This document shows positions 14,695 through 18,602 of a DNA stretch of 18,602 nt, piece by piece. The stretch comes from Pseudaestuariivita sp. Its GTDB lineage: Bacteria; Pseudomonadota; Alphaproteobacteria; Rhodobacterales; Rhodobacteraceae. Position numbers and translations under genes: made by a program. The DNA lies in NCBI GenBank assembly GCA_020629995.1, contig JAHDCH010000018.1, positions 1-18,602 of the forward strand. Direction: 5' to 3'. Every line of letters begins with the position of its first letter. Positions within the stretch are counted from its first letter, which is position 1. Below the pieces are notes generated by a model. The model did not search any database and had not been told where the DNA came from. It worked only from the letters and a program-made list of their open reading frames with translations.

Positions 14695-17451
14695 ATGGAT
14701 GCGCCGGACATGTTGATCTGTCCGGCGCTTGCCATTTTTGATGCGTCATCGGTCCTTGATCGGATCACTTCACCGGAAGACAGCACCGAAGGCGCCGCGC
14801 TAAGGGCGCACACAGTTACTTGCCTGTCGGATGCGCGCAAGGCCGGGCGCGCAGCAATTGAAGGCGCCCTGAAAGACCGACCATTCGCTTCGGAGGCCGC
14901 TGTGCGATCGTACGCGTGGCTGACCGACCAGCTGGTGCGCACAGCGTGGGAAGTCGCGACGCAGCATCTGCACCCCCTGCCGATTCCGAGCGAAAACGAA
15001 CGTCTGTCTGTGCTGGGCGTCGGCGGCTACGGCAGGGGCGAAATGGCCCCGCATTCAGACGTTGATCTTCTGTTCCTCACGCCATGGAAGATCAGCCCTC
15101 GCGCCGAGAGCGTCATCGAATCGATGCTCTACATCCTTTGGGATTTGCGGCTCAAGGTCGGCCATGCGAGCCGCACCATCAAAGATTGCCTGCGGCTTGG
15201 GGCCGAGGATTTCACCATCCGCACCGCCATGCTGGAAAGCCGCTGGATCACCGGCGACGAGGCGCTGGCCGAAACCCTGACCGAGCGTTTGCGCACCGAT
15301 CTGTTCGACGGCAGCGAAAAGCAGTTCGTGGCAGCCAAGCTGGACGAACGCCAGACGCGCCTGCAACGTAACGGCGGGCAGCGATACCTGGTCGAGCCGA
15401 ATGTCAAAGAAGGCAAGGGCGGGCTGCGCGATCTGCAATCGCTGTTCTGGATCACCAAGTATGTCTACAAGACCGACAACCCCCTGCACCTCGTGGAACG
15501 CGGCGTCTTTCGGCTGGATGAATTCGAAACCTTCGAACGCGCGCACCGCTTTTTGTGGGCGACCCGGTGTCATTTGCACCTTGCGGCAGGTCGTGCGACC
15601 GAACAGCTGACCTTTGACATGCAGGTCGAGGTGGCGGAACGGATGGGATATTCGGACACCGCCGGGCGGCGCGGGGTCGAGCATTTCATGCAGGACTATT
15701 TCCGCCACGCCACCAAGGTGGGCGAGTTGACGCGCATTGTCCTGACGTCTCTCGAAGCGGACCAAGCAAAGGATGCACCACTGCTCACGCGGCTGCTGAC
15801 CCGCAAGCCCAAGCTGCGCGACGGCTATGTCCTGGTCAACAACCGCCTGGCCCTGACCAATCCGCGCACCTTTCTTGCCGACAACCTGAACATCCTGCGC
15901 ATCTTTGAAGAGGCCCTGCGGTCGGGTTACCTGCTGCATCCCGATGCGATGCGACTGATCCAGGCCAATCTGCACCGGATCGACGATGATCTGCGCGCCT
16001 CTCGCGATGCGCAAAAGATTTTTCTGAACACGCTGCTGAAATACGGCAACCCCGAACGTGCCCTGCGGCGGATGAACGAGCTGGGCGTGCTGTCGGCCTT
16101 TATCCCCGAATTCGAACCCATCGTCGCGATGATGCAGTTCAACATGTACCATTCGTACACGGTGGACGAACACACGATCCAGACGATCCGCAACCTCGCA
16201 CAGATCGAACATGGTGAGCTGGTCGAAGAGTTGCCCGTCGCCAGCCAGGCGCTGCAGGACGGGCTGGACCGCAAGGTGATCTATGTCGCGCTGTTGCTGC
16301 ATGACATCGGCAAGGGCCGTGATCAGGACCATTCGGTTCTGGGCGCGCAGATCGCGCGGACAGTGGCTCCGCGCCTTGGTCTGAACAAGGCGCAGTGCGA
16401 GACGGTGGAATGGCTGGTGCGCTATCATCTGCTGATGTCGGACATGGCGCAAAAGCGCGACATCGCCGACCCGCGAACCGTGCGCGACTTTGCCAAGGCC
16501 GTGCAGACGGTCAAACGGTTGGACCTGCTGACCGTGCTGACGGTGTGCGACATCCGTGGTGTCGGGCCGGACACGTGGAACAACTGGAAAGCAACGCTGA
16601 TCCGTGCGCTTTACCGTCAGACACGCCGCGCTCTCGAAGAAGGGATGGAGGCGCTCACCCGCGAGAACCGCGGCGCTGACGCCAAGCGCGAATTGCGCGA
16701 TGCGCTGCCGGATTGGCAAGGCAAGGACCTGCGGGCCGAGATTGCCCGCCATTACGATCCCTACTGGCAAGGTCTGCATGTCACCGCCCATGCCGCGTTC
16801 GCCCGGATGTTGCGCGACCTTCCGGATGACGAGATCCGCATCGACCTGCACCCCGACGATGACCGCGACGCGACCCGCGCGTGCTTTGCCATGGCCGACC
16901 ATCCCGGCATCTTTGCCCGCCTGGCCGGCGCACTGGCGCTGGTGGGCGCCAATGTGGTCGATGCGCGCAGCTTTACCACCAAGGACGGCTATGTGACCTC
17001 GGCCTTCTGGCTGCAGGACATCGAAGGCAAACCTTACGAAGCCTCGCGCCTGCCGCGCCTGTCGTCGATGATCCAGAAAACCCTGCGCGGCGAAGTTGTT
17101 GCCCGCGAGGCGATCAAATCGCGCGACCAGCTGAAAAAGCGCGAAAAGGCGTTTTCGGTGCCCACGTCGATCACCTTCGACAACGAAGGGTCCGACATCT
17201 ACACCATCATCGAAGTCGACACCCGAGACCGCCCGGGCCTGTTGTACGACCTGACGCGGACGATGACGGATGCCAACATCAACATCTTTTCTGCCGTGAT
17301 CGCCACCTATGGCGAGCAGGTTGTCGACACGTTCTATGTCAAGGACATGTTCGGGCTGAAGTTCTATTCCGAGAGCAAGCAGCGCACGATCGAACGACGC
17401 CTGCGCGAGGCGATAAGCCAGGGCGCCAAACGCGCCGCAGACCAGACCTAG
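14695..17451 (+). CDS. glnD: Bifunctional [protein-PII] uridylyltransferase/uridylyl-removing enzyme
   Basis: This 918-aa enzyme senses glutamine and adds or removes UMP on the PII signalling proteins, so controlling nitrogen assimilation. The nucleotidyltransferase domain shows GVGGYGRGE at 108-116 and SDVDLLFL at 121-128 (catalytic D122 and D124). An HD phosphohydrolase domain has H536-D537 in LLLHDIGKG. Two ACT domains, which bind glutamine, begin near 734 (FAMADHPGIFARLAGAL) and 837 (IIEVDTRDRPGLLYDL). The start is uncertain: ATG 14695 and ATG 14710 both lack a Shine-Dalgarno, and a strong hairpin covers 14701-14728. Similarity to related proteins begins soon after (FDASSVLDRI), so one of the two is likely right. 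It lies 19 nt after the LpoA-like gene. Confidence 0.95.
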   Translation: MDAPDMLICPALAIFDASSVLDRITSPEDSTEGAALRAHTVTCLSDARKAGRAAIEGALKDRPFASEAAVRSYAWLTDQLVRTAWEVATQHLHPLPIPSENERLSVLGVGGYGRGEMAPHSDVDLLFLTPWKISPRAESVIESMLYILWDLRLKVGHASRTIKDCLRLGAEDFTIRTAMLESRWITGDEALAETLTERLRTDLFDGSEKQFVAAKLDERQTRLQRNGGQRYLVEPNVKEGKGGLRDLQSLFWITKYVYKTDNPLHLVERGVFRLDEFETFERAHRFLWATRCHLHLAAGRATEQLTFDMQVEVAERMGYSDTAGRRGVEHFMQDYFRHATKVGELTRIVLTSLEADQAKDAPLLTRLLTRKPKLRDGYVLVNNRLALTNPRTFLADNLNILRIFEEALRSGYLLHPDAMRLIQANLHRIDDDLRASRDAQKIFLNTLLKYGNPERALRRMNELGVLSAFIPEFEPIVAMMQFNMYHSYTVDEHTIQTIRNLAQIEHGELVEELPVASQALQDGLDRKVIYVALLLHDIGKGRDQDHSVLGAQIARTVAPRLGLNKAQCETVEWLVRYHLLMSDMAQKRDIADPRTVRDFAKAVQTVKRLDLLTVLTVCDIRGVGPDTWNNWKATLIRALYRQTRRALEEGMEALTRENRGADAKRELRDALPDWQGKDLRAEIARHYDPYWQGLHVTAHAAFARMLRDLPDDEIRIDLHPDDDRDATRACFAMADHPGIFARLAGALALVGANVVDARSFTTKDGYVTSAFWLQDIEGKPYEASRLPRLSSMIQKTLRGEVVAREAIKSRDQLKKREKAFSVPTSITFDNEGSDIYTIIEVDTRDRPGLLYDLTRTMTDANINIFSAVIATYGEQVVDTFYVKDMFGLKFYSESKQRTIERRLREAISQGAKRAADQT
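14701..14728 (+). terminator. perfect 10-bp hairpin at the start of glnD, possible attenuator
   Basis: GCGCCGGACA (14701-14710) and TGTCCGGCGC (14719-14728) form a perfect GC-rich stem with an 8-nt loop. A short T-rich tract (CATTTTT) begins 5 nt after it. The LpoA-like gene ends 25 nt upstream, so it could stop or pause that transcript. However, it lies inside the predicted first codons of glnD, so it may instead restrain glnD translation or act as an attenuator. Confidence 0.5.
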
Positions 17452-17467
17452 GCGCGCGCGCTGCATT

Positions 17468-17499
17468 TGTTTATGGCTGGATCGCCTGATCCATAAACA
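17468..17499. promoter_or_regulatory. inverted repeat upstream of the LysR gene
   Basis: TGTTTATGG (17468-17476) and CCATAAACA (17491-17499) are a perfect 9-bp inverted repeat 14 nt apart, filling much of the 60-nt gap between glnD and the LysR gene. A second, mutually exclusive pair, GGATC (17479-17483) and GATCC (17488-17492), lies inside. No T-run follows, so an autoregulatory operator of the LysR protein is as likely as a glnD terminator. Confidence 0.45.
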
Positions 17500-17511
17500 G
17501 AACAGATCGCC

Positions 17512-18378
17512 ATGACCTTTGAACAGCTACGAACCTTTCTGTGGGTTGCGCGCCTTGGCGGGTTTCGCCGTGCGGCGGACAGGCTGCACCTGTCGCAACC
17601 CGCCGTGTCCACGCGGATCGCCAAACTGGAAGACGAGCTGCAGGTCGGCCTGTTCGAACGCGGTACGGGAGATCTCGTGCTCACGAAACACGGCCAGCAA
17701 TTGCTGGCCTATGCCCAGCAGATGCTGTTCGTCGAAGAACAGATCAAGGCACGCGTGGCCAACCCCTCTGAAACCGAAGGCCTGCTCCGCATCGGTGCCG
17801 CCGAAACCGTGGCGCAGGCGTGGTTGCCGGATTTTCTGCAGGCACTGGCCGCGACCTATCCCCGCCTGGACGTGGACCTGACCGTCGACATCTCGGTCAA
17901 TTTGCGCACCGCCCTTCTGGAACGGCGGTGTGACCTTGTGTTCCTCATGGGGCCGGTGTCCGAATATTCTGTCCGGAACATCGATCTGCCCGGTTTTGAG
18001 CTGGGCTGGTATTGCGCCGCCGGGATGCACGACGTGGACCTGACCACCCGGCCCGTCATTTCCTATTCCAGCAAGACGCGCCCCTACCGCGAGCTGACAA
18101 CCGAGCTTGCGCGGCGCATCGGCCCAAAGATGCGGGTGTTTTCCTCGGCCTCGCTGTCCGCGAACATGCGCATGATCGCCGCCGGAATCGCGGTCGGGCC
18201 TTTGCCCCGGCTTCTTGCGCAGCCGATGGTGACGTCTGGCGAGATTCGCGCCTTTGATCCCGGGTTCACGTTGCCAGCCCTTGAATTCACGGCCTCATTT
18301 CTTGCCGAACCGCACAGCTTTGTCATTGAAAACACGTGCGAAATGGCACGCGATGTGGCGGCGGGCTGGCACAGCTAG
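17512..18378 (+). CDS. LysR family transcriptional regulator
   Basis: The 288-aa protein has the LysR N-terminal winged helix-turn-helix (MTFEQLRTFLWVARLGGFRRAADRLHLSQPAVSTRIAKLE, about 1-41). A linker helix follows, then a type 2 periplasmic-binding-like effector domain (about 90-285). LysR regulators usually bind as tetramers and respond to a small molecule from the pathway they control. The gene is in the same direction as the DUF1445 hydro-lyase gene that starts 76 nt downstream, and inverted repeats lie on both sides. Regulation of that gene and of itself is a reasonable inference. The effector is unknown, and the Shine-Dalgarno is weak. Confidence 0.92.
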   Translation: MTFEQLRTFLWVARLGGFRRAADRLHLSQPAVSTRIAKLEDELQVGLFERGTGDLVLTKHGQQLLAYAQQMLFVEEQIKARVANPSETEGLLRIGAAETVAQAWLPDFLQALAATYPRLDVDLTVDISVNLRTALLERRCDLVFLMGPVSEYSVRNIDLPGFELGWYCAAGMHDVDLTTRPVISYSSKTRPYRELTTELARRIGPKMRVFSSASLSANMRMIAAGIAVGPLPRLLAQPMVTSGEIRAFDPGFTLPALEFTASFLAEPHSFVIENTCEMARDVAAGWHS

Positions 18379-18386
18379 TATCCATT

Positions 18387-18417
18387 TTTTCTATCGCACA
18401 AGATAGAAAATGATAAT
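18387..18417 (+). promoter_or_regulatory. inverted repeat and -10 box before the hydro-lyase gene
   Basis: TTTTCTATC (18387-18395) and GATAGAAAA (18402-18410) form a perfect 9-bp inverted repeat with a 6-nt spacer. It is followed by GATAAT (18412-18417), a 5/6 match to the -10 consensus. No good -35 is present; the repeat occupies its place, as at activator-dependent promoters. A second pair, TATCCA (18380-18385) and TGGATA (18423-18428), surrounds it. The patch is strikingly AT-rich for this genome. A weak terminator for the LysR gene is the alternative. Confidence 0.45.
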
Positions 18418-18454
18418 TTGATTGGATATGACAGGCCATGTCACGCTGCATGGC

Positions 18455-18602
18455 ATGACAAGAGCCGCTTCTGATCACGCCTCCTCGCGCAGCGCTGCCG
18501 CATTACGGCAAGACATCCGCGCAGGCCGGCACGTCAGCCATACGGCGGGTCTTGCGCCCGGGAAGCTCCAGTGCAACCTCGCCATTCTCCCGGAAAGGTT
18601 TG
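18455..18602 (+). CDS. DUF1445 (YcsI-type) putative hydro-lyase, 5' end only (partial)
   Basis: The reading frame is open to the window edge, giving about 49 residues: MTRAASDHASSRSAAALRQD, then IRAGRHVSHTAGLAPGKLQC and NLAILPERF. The segment RxxIRxGxxxxxTAGLAPGxxQxNLxILP is the N-terminal signature of the DUF1445/YcsI family (PF07286), annotated as putative hydro-lyases, with a D-glutamate cyclase among its members. I prefer ATG 18455; an in-frame ATG at 18428 is possible but lies only a few bases after the predicted transcription start. It follows the LysR gene in the same direction. The rest is outside the window. Confidence 0.75.
   Translation, partial: MTRAASDHASSRSAAALRQDIRAGRHVSHTAGLAPGKLQCNLAILPERF

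Noticed and set aside
15055..17466. 803-codon open frame on the minus strand opposite glnD
   Set aside because: It has no recognisable domain and lies fully antisense to a well-supported glnD. Long antisense frames are expected in GC-rich genomes with strong third-position bias.
1..18602. Defence island, CRISPR, toxin-antitoxin, prophage or secondary-metabolite cluster
   Set aside because: All genes belong to known housekeeping, envelope or regulatory families. There are no direct repeat arrays, transposase or integrase motifs, tRNA-flanked borders or base-composition breaks, apart from the short AT-rich patch near 18380-18430.

Overview
The window looks like chromosomal DNA from a GC-rich alphaproteobacterium of the Rhodobacterales (Roseobacter group). 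The evidence is the high GC content, an RpoHII-type heat-shock sigma factor, a groESL leader with a CIRCE element, an I78-domain lipoprotein, and the block rsmI-yraN-gshB divergent from a penicillin-binding-protein-activator lipoprotein gene. It is densely coding: 15 complete genes plus two partial genes at the edges. I see no rRNA, tRNA, CRISPR array, insertion sequence, prophage or defence island. No gap between genes exceeds about 210 bases.

Layout. (1) Positions 1-220: the first codons of groES on the minus strand, its RBS, a GC hairpin, a near-perfect CIRCE operator and a sigma70-type promoter. (2) Positions 221-1896, plus strand: an exported TraB/GumN-family protein, then a Pro/Ala-rich lipoprotein ending in an I78 peptidase-inhibitor domain. 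(3) Positions 1930-8470, minus strand, read from right to left: rpoH (RpoHII type), a ChaN-like exported protein, coaBC, dut, a membrane-anchored MoeB/ThiF-type E1 enzyme and a Dcp-like M3 peptidase. Most junctions overlap by 1 or 4 nt, which suggests translational coupling. (4) Positions 8678-11127, plus strand: a glutathione S-transferase with an extra C-terminal Cys-rich TRASH/YHS-like module, then the AAA ATPase YifB/ComM, whose Shine-Dalgarno lies in a hairpin. (5) Positions 11124-13422, minus strand: rsmI, yraN and gshB. (6) Positions 13494-18378, plus strand: an LpoA-like lipoprotein, glnD and a LysR regulator. (7) Positions 18455-18602: the 5' end of a DUF1445 (YcsI-type) hydro-lyase gene running off the window.

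How the genes fit together. Two stress regulators lie within 8.5 kb: the HrcA/CIRCE-controlled groESL operon and RpoHII, which in Rhodobacter sphaeroides works downstream of RpoE in singlet-oxygen stress. The region upstream of rpoH has a TGATCC box followed after 18 nt by TATCCC, a plausible RpoE promoter. Glutathione functions (a GST and gshB) lie close by, which fits an oxidative-stress theme, although the physical link is only suggestive. Most other genes are housekeeping: CoA synthesis, dUTP removal, rRNA methylation, recombination, cell-wall synthesis control and nitrogen sensing.

No obviously new multi-gene system is present. The parts most worth a second look are small. They are the GST fused to a metal-binding-like module, the SD-masking hairpin before yifB, the perfect 10-bp hairpin across the start of glnD, the 41-nt palindrome that contains both stop codons of a convergent gene pair, and the inverted repeats flanking the LysR gene.
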